Positions 40,496 through 49,792 are shown, numbered from the stretch's first letter. The stretch: DNA of 64,000 bases from a bacterium (GCA_905221455.1 CAJNDF010000008.1:1-64000); one strand, 5' to 3'. Numbers and translations are program-made. The notes: generated by a model from the sequence alone, not told the origin.

Positions 40496-43400
40496 ATGAA
40501 ATTCAGTAAAAAGTATATAGCAGCCGGATCAGCTGTTATCGTGTCATTAAGTCTTTGCGCCTACGCACTAAATCAGCATCGATCGCAGGAAAATAAGGAC
40601 AACAATCGTGTCTCTTATGTGGATGGTAGTCAGTCAAGTCAGAAAACCGAAAACCTGACACCAGACCAGGTTAGCCAAAAAGAAGGAATTCAGGCCGAGC
40701 AAATTGTAATCAAAATTACAGACCAGGGATATGTGACGTCACACGGTGATCACTACCATTACTATAATGGGAAAGTTCCTTATGATGCCCTCTTTAGTGA
40801 AGAACTTCTGATGAAGGATCCAAATTACCAACTTAAGGATGGAGATATTGTCAATGAGGTCAAGGGTGGCTACATCATCAAAGTCGATGGAAAATATTAT
40901 GTCTACCTGAAAGATATTTCCCATGCTGATAATGTTCGAACCAAAGATGAAATCAACCGTCAAAAACAAGAACATGTCAAAGATAATGAGAAGGTCAGCT
41001 CTGATGTTGCTGTAGCAAGGTCTCAGGGACGCTATACGACAGATGATGGTTATGTCTTTAATCCAGCTGATATTATTGAAGATACGGGTGATGCTTATAT
41101 CGTTCCTCACGGAGGTCACTATCACTACATTCCCAAAAGTGATTTGTCTGCTAGTGAATTAGCCGCAGCAAAAGCTATTCTAGCTGGTAAAAATACGCAA
41201 CCGAGTCAGTTAAGCTATTCTTCAGCAGCTAGTGACAATAACACGCAATCTGTAGCACAAGGCTCAACTAGCAAGCCAGCAAATAAAGCTGAAAATCTTC
41301 AAAGTCTTTTGAAAGAACTCTATGATTCACCTAGTGACCAACGTTACAGTGAATCAGATGGTCTGGTTTTTGACCCTGCTAAGATTATCAGTCGCACGGA
41401 AAATGGAGTTGCGATTCCGCATGGCGACCATTATCACTTTATTCCTTACAGCAAACTCTCTCCTTTAGAAGAAAAGATTGCCAAATTGGTGCCTATCGGT
41501 GGAACTGGTTCTACGGTCTCTACAAATGAAAAACCTCATGAAGTAGTGTCTAGTCTAGGAAGTCTTTCAAGTAGTCCATCTACTTTGAATCATGGTTCAT
41601 TGGCTGCGAATAAAGCTATCTCTGCAACATCTGATGGCTATATCTTTAATCCAAAAGATATCGTTGAAGAAACAGCTACAGCTTATATCGTCAGACATGG
41701 TGATCATTTCCATTACATTCCCAAATCGAACCCAATTGGGCAGCCGACTCTTCCAAATAATGGTCTGACAACACCTTCGCCATCTCTTCCAGCCAATCCT
41801 AGTGTTTCACATGAGAAACATGAAGAAGGTGGACACGGCTTTGATGCCAATAGGATTATTGCTGAAGATAGTTCAGGATTTATCATGAGTCACGGTGATC
41901 ACAATCATTACTTCTTCAAGAAGGATTTGACTGCTGATCAAATCAAGGCAGCGCAAGACCACTTGAAAGGGGCAAATACAACAACACCAAGTCCAGCTCA
42001 TGATGACGATCACGACGAAGATTATCATGGACATCATCATGGTGAGGAACACGATCACGATTTTAATGCCAATCGTGTCATTAGTGAGGATGAGCAAGGA
42101 TTTGTTATGAGTCACGGAGACCACAATCATTACTTCTTCAAGAAGGACTTGACAGCAGAGCAAATTAAGGCAGCGCAGGATCACTTGAAAACACATCATG
42201 ATGCAGAGCCTGTAAAACCTCTTGCTAAAACAGTAGAGTCTTTCTCAAAAGATGCTAGCGATGAAGAAAAGATTGCTTATATTTCTAAGACCTACGGTGT
42301 TCCACTTGAAGCTATTAGAATTTCAAACGGCTTCTTTGTCTTTGGAAATCCAGACCAAGCCTACGATCCAACTCATATCCACCCATATGCTGTTCGTAAG
42401 GAACATGTTCGTTTGCCACTCCAAACTGGAAATCCAGAACTTGATTTCCTAAATGAACTTTACACGACTGCTTTGCGAGATGGCGTGTCTCCTTATAGCT
42501 TACAGGTAGAAAATGGTAGTTTTGTGATTCCTCATGGCGACCACAATCACTATATCAAGGTTCAAACCAAGGGCTATGAAGTAGCTTTGAAAAACAAGAT
42601 TCCAGCTCTTCAATCTAACTACCAACCTGGAGCTTTTGATGAAAAGGCAGTTTTGGCAAAAGTAGACCAACTTCTAGCTGAAAGTCGAAACGTCTATAAA
42701 GACGATCCAATCAAACAAAGACAGATTGAGTTAGCCTTGGGTCAATTTACTGAAAACATGAAGAAATTGGCAACTAACTCTACAGCAGGTTATCTTGCAA
42801 CCCTTGATCTCTTTGATAAGCAATATATCCATATTGATGAAAGTGTCAAACCTGTTGAAACAAGCGCTCTAGATAAGAAATATCAGGCCTTGATTGATAA
42901 AATCAACACACTGGATACAGACACTTATGGACTTCCTAAGAAAGACCTACTCGTTCGACTCCAAGAAGCTAAGTTAGCTAAAGATGAGGCTGGTTTAGCA
43001 GCGGTTGAATCACAACTTCAAGCCTTGCAGGACTTTAATGATCGAACAGGTGTTACAACTGTAGAATACATCAAGTATTTCTACGAACACGTTAATGACG
43101 GTCGTTTGAGTGATGAACTTCGAAACAAAGTAGCTCAGTTGACTTGGACCTTGTATCAATCTCAATCCTTCCTTAAGGCAGCAGAATTGAACAAATTATT
43201 CCCAAGCATCTATCAAGCAAAACAAGAAGTGGAAGAAGCTTTGAAAGCTCAGCCAACTACTGCGAAATCGAGTCAGACAGTTCTAGATACTGAAAAAGTT
43301 GATAATCAAAGTGCCAAGACAGCTATTTATGGCTTCTTGAAAGAATTGTACGGAGACTTTATGCCTGAAGAGCATGTCAATCATGTTAGCAAGGAACAAG

Positions 43401-44041
43401 TAGAAAGTCTCTTGAGCAAGGCAACTCAACTCTTAGAGCAAATCCAAGAAGAAGGAATCAGACAATCCTTGGCAGAAGAAGTAGAAAATCTCAAAGCTGC
43501 CACAAACAAGGCTGATGCAGACTTGGATGAAGTAAATAGTCAGGTGAAAGATGTCTTGACTCGTATCGCTAGTGCCCTTCAACAAGAGAAGGAAAATGCT
43601 GAGCAAGATCCTCAGACACTTGTACTCTATCAAAAACTCTACGATATCCTCATGTCACTTCACGCTTATTTAGAAAACAATAAGGGGTCTGATGCGGACT
43701 TTGATAAGGTGGATGCTCTACTAGATCAACTTTCTGCTAAGAGTAAAGATAAGGCTGCTTTACTTGAATTGACAAAAGCTATTCTGGTCTTGAATCAAGA
43801 AATCAAGTCAAAATCAAGCGCGAGTGAAGAAGCAACTCCAGCAACAAATGCCGAGACAAATGGTGATAAGCCCAGTGCTGAGAACCAACCTAACGCAGCT
43901 ACAGAATCTAACAGTGAAACTGCAAGTGACGAAAACAAACCGAGCAAGGCAACAGATTCTAAACCTGCTGAACCAGCTTCAGAAAAGGAAACAACAGAAT
44001 CTGCAACAGGTACTGGAAATCAAGAAAAACCAGCTCAATAA
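40496..44041 (+). CDS. Polyhistidine triad protein, PhtE-like N-terminus with PhtD-like C-terminus
   Basis: 1181 residues. Signal peptide with LSLC near residue 21. Residues 1-~470 follow pneumococcal PhtE (NNRVSYVDGSQSSQ, five HxxHxH triads). Then comes a His/Asp-rich patch (HDDDHDEDYHGHHHGEEHDHD, ~500-521) between two near-identical GFxANRII...HGDHNHYFFKK modules, and from ~590 on the C-terminal domain typical of PhtD/A/B (IRISNGFFVFGNPDQAYDPTHIHPYA, helical VEEALKAQ). It has no LPxTG. Role as for Pht proteins: zinc storage or delivery to AdcAII. Own AdcR-type promoter; GAGGG before the ATG. Confidence 0.88.
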   Translation: MKFSKKYIAAGSAVIVSLSLCAYALNQHRSQENKDNNRVSYVDGSQSSQKTENLTPDQVSQKEGIQAEQIVIKITDQGYVTSHGDHYHYYNGKVPYDALFSEELLMKDPNYQLKDGDIVNEVKGGYIIKVDGKYYVYLKDISHADNVRTKDEINRQKQEHVKDNEKVSSDVAVARSQGRYTTDDGYVFNPADIIEDTGDAYIVPHGGHYHYIPKSDLSASELAAAKAILAGKNTQPSQLSYSSAASDNNTQSVAQGSTSKPANKAENLQSLLKELYDSPSDQRYSESDGLVFDPAKIISRTENGVAIPHGDHYHFIPYSKLSPLEEKIAKLVPIGGTGSTVSTNEKPHEVVSSLGSLSSSPSTLNHGSLAANKAISATSDGYIFNPKDIVEETATAYIVRHGDHFHYIPKSNPIGQPTLPNNGLTTPSPSLPANPSVSHEKHEEGGHGFDANRIIAEDSSGFIMSHGDHNHYFFKKDLTADQIKAAQDHLKGANTTTPSPAHDDDHDEDYHGHHHGEEHDHDFNANRVISEDEQGFVMSHGDHNHYFFKKDLTAEQIKAAQDHLKTHHDAEPVKPLAKTVESFSKDASDEEKIAYISKTYGVPLEAIRISNGFFVFGNPDQAYDPTHIHPYAVRKEHVRLPLQTGNPELDFLNELYTTALRDGVSPYSLQVENGSFVIPHGDHNHYIKVQTKGYEVALKNKIPALQSNYQPGAFDEKAVLAKVDQLLAESRNVYKDDPIKQRQIELALGQFTENMKKLATNSTAGYLATLDLFDKQYIHIDESVKPVETSALDKKYQALIDKINTLDTDTYGLPKKDLLVRLQEAKLAKDEAGLAAVESQLQALQDFNDRTGVTTVEYIKYFYEHVNDGRLSDELRNKVAQLTWTLYQSQSFLKAAELNKLFPSIYQAKQEVEEALKAQPTTAKSSQTVLDTEKVDNQSAKTAIYGFLKELYGDFMPEEHVNHVSKEQVESLLSKATQLLEQIQEEGIRQSLAEEVENLKAATNKADADLDEVNSQVKDVLTRIASALQQEKENAEQDPQTLVLYQKLYDILMSLHAYLENNKGSDADFDKVDALLDQLSAKSKDKAALLELTKAILVLNQEIKSKSSASEEATPATNAETNGDKPSAENQPNAATESNSETASDENKPSKATDSKPAEPASEKETTESATGTGNQEKPAQ

Positions 44042-44042
44042 A

Positions 44043-44081
44043 AAGAAAGGCGAAGTAGCTGAGCTACCTCGTCTTTTTTAG
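44043..44081. terminator. Bidirectional terminator between Pht gene and pepT
   Basis: GAAGTAGC-TGA-GCTACCTC hairpin flanked by an A-rich and a T-rich run, shared by the two convergent genes. Confidence 0.8.
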
Positions 44082-45301
44082 CCTTTATAAACTACGATAC
44101 CAATGATGGTATCAACTGCACGTTCCATGGTCTGAAGGCTGACGTATTCAAAACGTCCGTGCATATTTTCTCCACCAGCAAAGATATTTGGAGTAGGGAT
44201 TCCCATAAAGGAAATCTTAGAGCCGTCTGTCCCTCCACGGATTGGTTCGATAATAGGAGTGATACCCAGATCTTCCATAACGGCTTTAGCAATGGTAATT
44301 GGAGTCATATCTTTTTCAATGACTTCTTTCATATTGTAGTACTGGTCTGTCAAGTTGAGAGTGACACGGTCGCTACCAAGTTCTTGATTCATTTTATCAG
44401 CGATAGACTGCATAGCTGCTTTACGCGCTTCAAAGGCATCTTTTTCAAAATCACGAATGATGTAGCTTGCACGAGCCTCCTCGACACTACCAGTCACATC
44501 CATAAGATGATAGAATCCTTGGTAACCATCCGTTAACTCAGGTCGGTCATTCTCTGGAAGTTGATTATGAAAATCAATTGCTAACTGAAGGGCGTTGACC
44601 ATTTGTCCTTTGGCAGTACCAGGGTGGACATTACGTCCTTGAAAATGTAATTCAGCCCCAGCTGCTGAAAAAGTCTCGTATTGAAGCTCACCTAGTGGGC
44701 CACCATCAACTGTATAGGCAAAATCTACATCGAAATCTTCTGCATCAAATTTATTGGCACCAACACCGATTTCCTCATCTGGACCAAAGCCAACACGAAT
44801 CTCACAGTGCTTGATTTCAGGATGAGCAGTCAGATATTCAATAGCTGTCATAATTTCAGCAATCCCTGACTTGTCATCAGCCCCTAGCAAGGTTGTTCCA
44901 TCGGTTGTGATGAGCGTTTGTCCTGGATATTTTTCAAGACTCTTGAAGTTAGCTGGATCTAATTTAAAACCAGAATTCCCTAGTTCAATCACACCACCAT
45001 CGTAGTTTTCAATTACCTGCGGATTAACACCTTCGGCATTAAAATCAGCAGTATCCATGTGAGAGATGAAGCCAATTTTACGTGTTAAAGATGGATCATT
45101 GGCTGGTAAGGTACCAATCGCAAAACCATTTGGAAGGTAGTAGACGTTTTGAAGTCCAACACGTTTCATTTCTGGGATAAGGATATTGGTTGCGAAATCA
45201 ACCTGACTCTGTGTACTTGGAGTAGTAGTTGAGTGTTCATCAGAGCGCGTGTTGACCTTAACGTAGGTTAAAAAGCGGTCCAAGAGATTTGGATAAGTCA
45301 T
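44078..45301 (-). CDS. pepT: Peptidase T (tripeptide aminopeptidase)
   Basis: 407 residues, M20 zinc peptidase. Metal-ligand motifs SHMDTADF (His/Asp), [11 protein letters not shown] (Asp), GFGPDEEIG (catalytic Glu pair), AYTVDGG (Asp) and [12 protein letters not shown] (His). Removes the N-terminal residue of tripeptides in the cytoplasm, as part of peptide nutrition. AAGGAG precedes the ATG on the minus strand. Confidence 0.95.
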   Translation of the reverse strand: MTYPNLLDRFLTYVKVNTRSDEHSTTTPSTQSQVDFATNILIPEMKRVGLQNVYYLPNGFAIGTLPANDPSLTRKIGFISHMDTADFNAEGVNPQVIENYDGGVIELGNSGFKLDPANFKSLEKYPGQTLITTDGTTLLGADDKSGIAEIMTAIEYLTAHPEIKHCEIRVGFGPDEEIGVGANKFDAEDFDVDFAYTVDGGPLGELQYETFSAAGAELHFQGRNVHPGTAKGQMVNALQLAIDFHNQLPENDRPELTDGYQGFYHLMDVTGSVEEARASYIIRDFEKDAFEARKAAMQSIADKMNQELGSDRVTLNLTDQYYNMKEVIEKDMTPITIAKAVMEDLGITPIIEPIRGGTDGSKISFMGIPTPNIFAGGENMHGRFEYVSLQTMERAVDTIIGIVVYKG

Positions 45302-45377
45302 AAAAACTCCTTTTTAATTCATTTTTTCCATTGTATCATAGAAAGAAGAGAAAAACAAAAGATTGTGAATATTGCTA

Positions 45378-45391
45378 TGTTAGCGTTTACT
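45378..45391 (+). promoter_or_regulatory. cre-like box between pepT and hemH
   Basis: TGTTAGCGTTTACT matches the cre consensus TGWAARCGYTWNCW at 13 of 14 positions. It lies in the divergent intergenic region, so either gene could respond to CcpA. Confidence 0.5.
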
Positions 45392-45446
45392 TATTGATAA
45401 ATTAATGATAAAATAAACTTGATAAAAACATCACAAGGAAGCAGTT

Positions 45447-46541
45447 ATGAAAAAAGCAATTTTAATGATGACCTTTGGTTCGCCAGAAGAGATTACCTTT
45501 GAAGGTGTGGCTGATTTTTTCACAAATATTCGTCGTGGAGTGAGACCCCAAGACCACGAGATTCAGACTCTCTATGATAATTATGTACGAATTGGGGGTA
45601 CGCCTCTGCAAAGAATTACGCGTGAAGAGGTTGATTTGGTAGAAGCTAGGCTGGGAAATGAGTATAGTGTTTATTTTGCTAATAAGTTTTCTAGACCCTT
45701 TATTCCAGATGTGATCGGTCAGATGGAAGCAGACGGCATTGAACAGTGTATCTGCTTGATTTTGGAGCCTCATTATTCTTTCTACTCTGTCATGGGCTAT
45801 GAAAAATTTTTAGAAAGCAAACAAATTCAATTTTTGGTCATTAAGGACTGGTATCAAGAAGAAGCACTCTTAAACTATTGGGCGGATGAAATCGGTAAGA
45901 TTTTAAAAGAAGAAGTAAAGCAGGATAGCTTTAAAGTTATCTTTTCAGCCCACAGTGTGCCCATTTTTGCCTTGGATTTTGGTGACCCATATATCGATCA
46001 AATTTTCGAAAATAGCAAGCTAGTCGCTGAAAAACTGGGCTTGAGTTCAGAACAATATACCAACACTTGGCAGAGTGAAAGTGATATCGGTATCCCATGG
46101 ATTAAACCAGATGTTTTGGAGTATCTCAGAGAACAGACAGAACATCCAGACCATTACATTTTTGTTCCTATCAGCTTCATCAGCGAGCACATTGAAGTTT
46201 TGTTCGACAATGATGTGGAATGTTATGACTTATGTCAGGAATTTGGAGTAAACTACCATCGTCCACCAATGCCAAATACAGATTCTCGTTTGATTGATGC
46301 TTTGGTCAATACCGTCAAAGCTAATGAGGATAAAGAATTTAAGGAATTTCTTCCAGAAGAAGAAACCTTTGATGAATTAGTTCCTTCAGATGAGACGAAA
46401 AACATTTTGGCTGAATCTGAAGATTTACAAATGCCAGAATTTGTGAAAAAACTGATTGAGAAAAAAGGTCGTGAAAATGTTAAGATGCCTTATCTGATTA
46501 AGAAAATGCTAGAGAAAGCAGGCAAGTTGCCGAAAGAGTAA
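45447..46541 (+). CDS. hemH: Ferrochelatase (coproporphyrin/protoporphyrin type)
   Basis: 364 residues. [13 protein letters not shown] start, [26 protein letters not shown] (catalytic His) and [18 protein letters not shown] (catalytic Glu) are ferrochelatase motifs. The enzyme inserts iron into a porphyrin. An acidic linker and a C-terminal helical tail (~310-364) extend past the core. The neighbouring genes show no other heme-synthesis enzymes; streptococci generally lack the pathway, so the role is uncertain. AAGGAAG precedes the ATG. Confidence 0.92.
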   Translation: MKKAILMMTFGSPEEITFEGVADFFTNIRRGVRPQDHEIQTLYDNYVRIGGTPLQRITREEVDLVEARLGNEYSVYFANKFSRPFIPDVIGQMEADGIEQCICLILEPHYSFYSVMGYEKFLESKQIQFLVIKDWYQEEALLNYWADEIGKILKEEVKQDSFKVIFSAHSVPIFALDFGDPYIDQIFENSKLVAEKLGLSSEQYTNTWQSESDIGIPWIKPDVLEYLREQTEHPDHYIFVPISFISEHIEVLFDNDVECYDLCQEFGVNYHRPPMPNTDSRLIDALVNTVKANEDKEFKEFLPEEETFDELVPSDETKNILAESEDLQMPEFVKKLIEKKGRENVKMPYLIKKMLEKAGKLPKE

Positions 46542-46543
46542 AG

Positions 46544-46576
46544 AAAAAGGATTTAGCTGTGTGCTAGATCCTTTTA
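46544..46576. terminator. Bidirectional terminator between hemH and mscL
   Basis: AAAAGGATTTAGC pairs with GCTAGATCCTTTT around TGTGT; serves both convergent genes. Confidence 0.8.
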
Positions 46577-46581
46577 ATCGA

Positions 46582-46971
46582 TTATTTTTTCTCAAGAAGA
46601 GCTTTGATTTCTTGAAGTACTTCCAACTCAGTTGGACCAGCTGGTGCTTCCTCTTCAGCAACTTCTTCTTTTTTGGTAAGATTTTGAGCTTTTTCCATAG
46701 CTTTAATCACAAAGAATAGAACAGTACCAACTACAAGGAAGTTGATAACAGCGCTCAAAAAGTTACCGTAAGCAACCCCATTCCATGAAAGTTCAGCAAT
46801 ACGTTCGATTTTTGCAGCTTTCAAAGCAGGATTCAATAGAAGTGGAGTGATGATATCATTAACAAATGAAGTTACGATAGCACCAAAAGCAGAGGCAATG
46901 ATCACACCGACAGCAAGGTCAACAACATTACCACGAAGCAAAAATGCTTTAAGATCTTTTAACATTTTCAT
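46582..46971 (-). CDS. mscL: Large-conductance mechanosensitive channel MscL
   Basis: 129 residues from ATG 46971, with AAAGG just upstream on the minus strand. It opens on membrane tension to release solutes. N-terminal KDLKAFLLRGNVVDLAVGVIIASAFGAIV is the conserved helix 1/TM1, TM2 is FLVVGTVLFFVIKAM, and the acidic C-terminal helix bundle is VLQEIKALLEKK. Confidence 0.95.
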   Translation of the reverse strand: MKMLKDLKAFLLRGNVVDLAVGVIIASAFGAIVTSFVNDIITPLLLNPALKAAKIERIAELSWNGVAYGNFLSAVINFLVVGTVLFFVIKAMEKAQNLTKKEEVAEEEAPAGPTELEVLQEIKALLEKK

Positions 46972-47045
46972 TTTACCTTTCAAAAATTTTTACTCTTCAT
47001 TATATATTAATTGAAAAGAGCTTGCAAGCTATATGCTCAGAAATT

Positions 47046-47477
47046 TTATTTTTTAAAAACAAAAACCTTACTAAAAATATAATTAAGGATAATTATCAAC
47101 AATTGTGCAAGGACTGTTTCGATTGCATTTACTTTATCAATATTTTCATTTACGAATTGTCCTATAATATGAGGAAACTGGCTTACAAAGAGAAAAGTAA
47201 GGAGCAAGTCTAACAGAAAAGTAGAGAGGCGGGCAAGAGTAAATTTCACTAGACGTCTTGGCCAATTCTGCCTAGCTTGCTTAAATACAACCGTATCATT
47301 TGTGATAAAGGCAAAGAGGATACCGATAATATTTGCCAGGGCAGTAGCAAGGAGTTCTTGATGACTTAGTTGATAAATGACTAGTCGTGAGAGAATCGAA
47401 ACTAGAGTTGTTGCAAGGCCAAAAAAGAGATAGGCTAAGATTTCATTGTTAAAAAATTTTTGAATAGGAATTTTCAT
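47046..47477 (-). CDS. GtrA-family membrane protein
   Basis: 143 residues with four membrane segments (LAYLFFGLATTLVSIL, LATALANIIGILFAF, FLLDLLLTFLFV, LLIIILNYIFSKVFVF). GtrA-type proteins are small flippase-like proteins linked to cell-surface polysaccharide or teichoic acid decoration; the C-terminal NYIFSKVFVFKK is typical. Its predicted mRNA starts at the ATG. Confidence 0.85.
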   Translation of the reverse strand: MKIPIQKFFNNEILAYLFFGLATTLVSILSRLVIYQLSHQELLATALANIIGILFAFITNDTVVFKQARQNWPRRLVKFTLARLSTFLLDLLLTFLFVSQFPHIIGQFVNENIDKVNAIETVLAQLLIIILNYIFSKVFVFKK

Positions 47478-47483
47478 GGTTTA

Positions 47484-47516
47484 AGTATAGCATAAAGCAG
47501 GCTATTATGCTATACT
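47484..47516. promoter_or_regulatory. Divergent mirror-image promoters for gtrA-like and queT
   Basis: AGTATAGCATAA (47484-47495) and TTATGCTATACT (47505-47516) are a perfect 12-bp inverted repeat. Each arm reads as the extended -10 TG-C-TATACT on its own strand. The left arm gives +1 at 47477, the A of the gtrA ATG (leaderless); the right arm gives +1 near 47523, start of the queT leader. Confidence 0.8.
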
Positions 47517-47537
47517 AGTAAGGTTGAATAAAGCAAC

Positions 47538-47597
47538 CCTTGGTGCTTAGCTTCTTTCACCAAGCATATTACACGCGGGCAACCGCTAAAGGAGAAA
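47538..47597 (+). ncRNA. preQ1-II riboswitch
   Basis: The leader matches the Streptococcus COG4708/preQ1-II motif: CTTGGTGC ... CACCAAG stem (47539-47566), CATATTACACGCGG, then AACCGCTAAAGGAGAA in which CGCGG pairs with CCGC and the AGGAG ribosome site takes part in the fold. PreQ1 binding would hide the ribosome site of queT. Confidence 0.92.
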
Positions 47598-47599
47598 AG

Positions 47600-48109
47600 A
47601 TGAAAAAATTAACTATTCGTGATGTTGCAGATATTGCAATCGTTGCTGCTATCTATGTCGTTTTGACTGTCACACCGCCCTTAAATGCTATCAGCTATGG
47701 TGCTTATCAGTTCCGTATTTCAGAAATGATGAACTTTATGGCTTTTTACAATCCTAAGTACATCATCGGAGTTACCATCGGTTGTATGATTGCTAATTTC
47801 TTTAGCTTCGGACTGCTAGATGTCTTTGTTGGTGGTGGATCAACCTTGGTATTCCTCAGTCTAGGTGTTTGGCTTTTTGCAAAATACAGCAAAGATTACC
47901 TCTTTAATGGATTAATTCGAAAAGATCATTTCTTCTTTTCAATCCTCTTTTCAATTTCCATGTTTACCATCGCTGCAGAGTTGAATATTGTAGCGCAATT
48001 ACCATTTTTCCTTACTTGGTTCACAACAGGAATTGGTGAATTAGCCTCATTGATTATTGGAGCGATTATCATTGGAAAAATTGGTCGTCGAATCGATTTA
48101 ACTAAATAG
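47600..48109 (+). CDS. queT: Queuosine precursor ECF transporter S-component QueT
   Basis: 170 residues with about six membrane segments (VADIAIVAAIYVVLTVT..., IGVTIGCMIANFFSF, LASLIIGAIIIGKIG), COG4708 family. It binds a queuosine precursor such as preQ1 and imports it with the ECF energising module. ATG 47600 has AAGGAG from the riboswitch; an upstream TTG at 47540 lies inside the riboswitch and is not the start. Confidence 0.92.
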   Translation: MKKLTIRDVADIAIVAAIYVVLTVTPPLNAISYGAYQFRISEMMNFMAFYNPKYIIGVTIGCMIANFFSFGLLDVFVGGGSTLVFLSLGVWLFAKYSKDYLFNGLIRKDHFFFSILFSISMFTIAAELNIVAQLPFFLTWFTTGIGELASLIIGAIIIGKIGRRIDLTK

Positions 48110-48113
48110 AACC

Positions 48114-48148
48114 AGAAAAGCTAGGTAGCTATTACCTGGCTTTTTCTT
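48114..48148 (+). terminator. Terminator after queT
   Basis: AAAAGCTAGGTA pairs with TACCTGGCTTTTT around GCTAT. Confidence 0.85.
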
Positions 48149-48169
48149 ATGGAAAATTTCTAAGGAAAC

Positions 48170-48198
48170 TTGACAAGTTTTTCTAACTATAGTATACT
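48170..48198 (+). promoter_or_regulatory. Promoter of tRNA-Thr
   Basis: TTGACA (48170-48175), 17-base spacer, TATACT (48193-48198). Predicted +1 about 4 bases before the tRNA. Confidence 0.85.
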
Positions 48199-48208
48199 TT
48201 TTAGGTAG

Positions 48209-48281
48209 GCTGATTTAGCTCAGTTGGCAGAGCGCATCCATGGTAAGGATGAGGTCGCCGGTTCAATCCCGGCAATTAGCA
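48209..48281 (+). tRNA. tRNA-Thr (anticodon GGT)
   Basis: 73 bases forming a full cloverleaf: acceptor GCTGATT/AATTAGC, D-stem GCTC/GAGC, anticodon stem CATCC/GGATG with loop ATGGTAA (anticodon GGT, reading ACC/ACU), T-stem GCCGG/CCGGC with TTCAATC, discriminator A. The CCA end is not encoded. Confidence 0.95.
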
Positions 48282-48296
48282 TGAAATAAACAGGGA

Positions 48297-48321
48297 AACT
48301 CTTGAATACAAGAGTTTTTTC
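48297..48321 (+). terminator. Terminator of tRNA-Thr
   Basis: AACTCTTG pairs with CAAGAGTT around AATA, followed by a T-run. Confidence 0.85.
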
Positions 48322-48384
48322 TTATGCTAGCGAGAAAAAATTCTGACTTTTGTATAATAAAAGTTATCCTGCAAAAATTTCTTA

Positions 48385-48413
48385 TTGACAAAACCAATTA
48401 TCTCTAGTAATAT
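48385..48413 (+). promoter_or_regulatory. Promoter of the asd RNA
   Basis: TTGACA (48385-48390), 17-base spacer, TAATAT (48408-48413); an overlapping TATAAT at 48411-48416 would give a 20-base spacer. Confidence 0.65.
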
Positions 48414-48419
48414 AATAGA

Positions 48420-48565
48420 TGCGATGAGTCGATAGGTAGCCTTCGGGCTACTATTGAGCATAAGGAGGTCATAACGCAGGAGCGGACCTTGATGAGTTGT
48501 GTGAACCTGCTCATCACATGAAGATGCCTCTTAGTCCCTAGTCTAGCGACTGGGGATTTTTATTT
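48420..48565 (+). ncRNA. asd RNA motif, structured RNA upstream of asd
   Basis: A ~145-base structured region: GGTAGCC-TTCG-GGCTAC hairpin, a GATGAGT...CTCATC long-range pair, AAGGAGGTC / GGACCTT pairing, and a terminator (TCCCTAGTC / GACTGGGGA then TTTTTATTTT, 48535-48566). It matches the asd motif known upstream of asd in streptococci and lactic acid bacteria. With its own promoter and terminator ahead of a separate asd promoter it is probably made as a free small RNA. Function is unknown. Confidence 0.8.
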
Positions 48566-48587
48566 TCCAAAAAATGATGAAAAAGCT

Positions 48588-48615
48588 TTGCAATTCATGG
48601 AAAAAGTAGTATAAT
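48588..48615 (+). promoter_or_regulatory. asd promoter
   Basis: TTGCAA (48588-48593), 16-base spacer, TATAAT (48610-48615). It lies after the asd RNA terminator. Confidence 0.65.
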
Positions 48616-48660
48616 ACATCTATTATAGAAATTTTTAGAAAATTCCGAAAGAGGTTATTT

Positions 48661-49737
48661 ATGGGATATACAGTTGCTGTAGTCGGCGCGACAGGTGCTG
48701 TCGGTGCTCAGATGATAAAAATGTTGGAAGAATCAACACTTCCAATTGATAAAATCCGTTTACTTGCTTCTGCACGTTCAGCAGGCAAGACTTTGAAATT
48801 TAAAGATCAAGATATTACGATTGAAGAAACGACTGAAACTGCTTTTGAAGGAGTTGACATTGCTCTCTTTTCAGCAGGTGGTTCGACATCAGCTAAGTAT
48901 GCACCATACGCAGTGAAAGCTGGGGCGGTAGTAGTGGATAATACATCTTACTTCCGTCAAAATCCAGACGTACCATTGGTTGTCCCAGAGGTCAATGCTC
49001 ACGCACTTGATGCTCACAACGGGATTATTGCTTGCCCTAACTGTTCAACAATCCAAATGATGGTGGCTCTTGAGCCAGTTCGTCAAAAATGGGGCTTGGA
49101 TCGTATCATCGTTTCAACTTACCAGGCTGTTTCAGGTGCTGGTATGGGTGCGATTCTTGAAACACAACGTGAACTTCGTGAAGTGTTGAATGATGGTGTG
49201 AAACCACGTGATTTGCATGCGGAAATTTTGCCTTCAGGTGGTGACAAGAAACACTATCCTATCGCCTTTAACGCTCTTCCACAAATCGATGTCTTCACTG
49301 ACAATGATTACACTTACGAAGAGATGAAGATGACCAAGGAAACTAAGAAAATCATGGAAGATGATAGCATCGCAGTATCTGCAACATGTGTGCGCATTCC
49401 AGTCTTGTCAGCTCACTCTGAGTCAGTTTATATCGAAACAAAAGAAGTGGCTCCAATCGAAGAAGTCAAAGCAGCTATCGCGGCCTTCCCAGGGGCTGTT
49501 CTTGAAGATGATGTAGCTCATCAAATCTATCCGCAAGCCATCAATGCAGTAGGTTCACGTGATACCTTTGTTGGTCGTATCCGTAAAGACTTGGATGCTG
49601 AAAAAGGAATCCATATGTGGGTTGTTTCAGATAACCTTCTCAAAGGTGCTGCTTGGAATTCAGTTCAGATTGCAGAAACTCTTCACGAACGTGGATTGGT
49701 TCGTCCAACAGCTGAATTGAAATTTGAATTAAAATAG
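48661..49737 (+). CDS. asd: Aspartate-semialdehyde dehydrogenase
   Basis: Reduces aspartyl phosphate to the semialdehyde, branch point for lysine/diaminopimelate, threonine and methionine. 358 residues. [18 protein letters not shown] is the NADP motif, NCSTIQMM the catalytic Cys, and [15 protein letters not shown] and [12 protein letters not shown] (His) complete the site. AGAGGTT precedes the ATG; dapA follows after 55 bases. Confidence 0.96.
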   Translation: MGYTVAVVGATGAVGAQMIKMLEESTLPIDKIRLLASARSAGKTLKFKDQDITIEETTETAFEGVDIALFSAGGSTSAKYAPYAVKAGAVVVDNTSYFRQNPDVPLVVPEVNAHALDAHNGIIACPNCSTIQMMVALEPVRQKWGLDRIIVSTYQAVSGAGMGAILETQRELREVLNDGVKPRDLHAEILPSGGDKKHYPIAFNALPQIDVFTDNDYTYEEMKMTKETKKIMEDDSIAVSATCVRIPVLSAHSESVYIETKEVAPIEEVKAAIAAFPGAVLEDDVAHQIYPQAINAVGSRDTFVGRIRKDLDAEKGIHMWVVSDNLLKGAAWNSVQIAETLHERGLVRPTAELKFELK

Positions 49738-49792
49738 TCATATCGTTTAGGAGTTCAGATGAACTCCTTCTTTGAAATAGAGAGGTGTTTTC

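Noticed and set aside
40739-41125. 128-codon minus-strand frame inside the second Pht gene
   Set aside because: Antisense to HxxHxH-coding DNA, giving Ile/Asn-rich nonsense; the same kind of shadow occurs in the first Pht gene.
48420-48565. Lysine riboswitch or T-box as the identity of the asd leader
   Set aside because: No lysine-riboswitch core or T-box sequence is present; the sequence fits the asd RNA motif and ends in its own terminator before the asd promoter.
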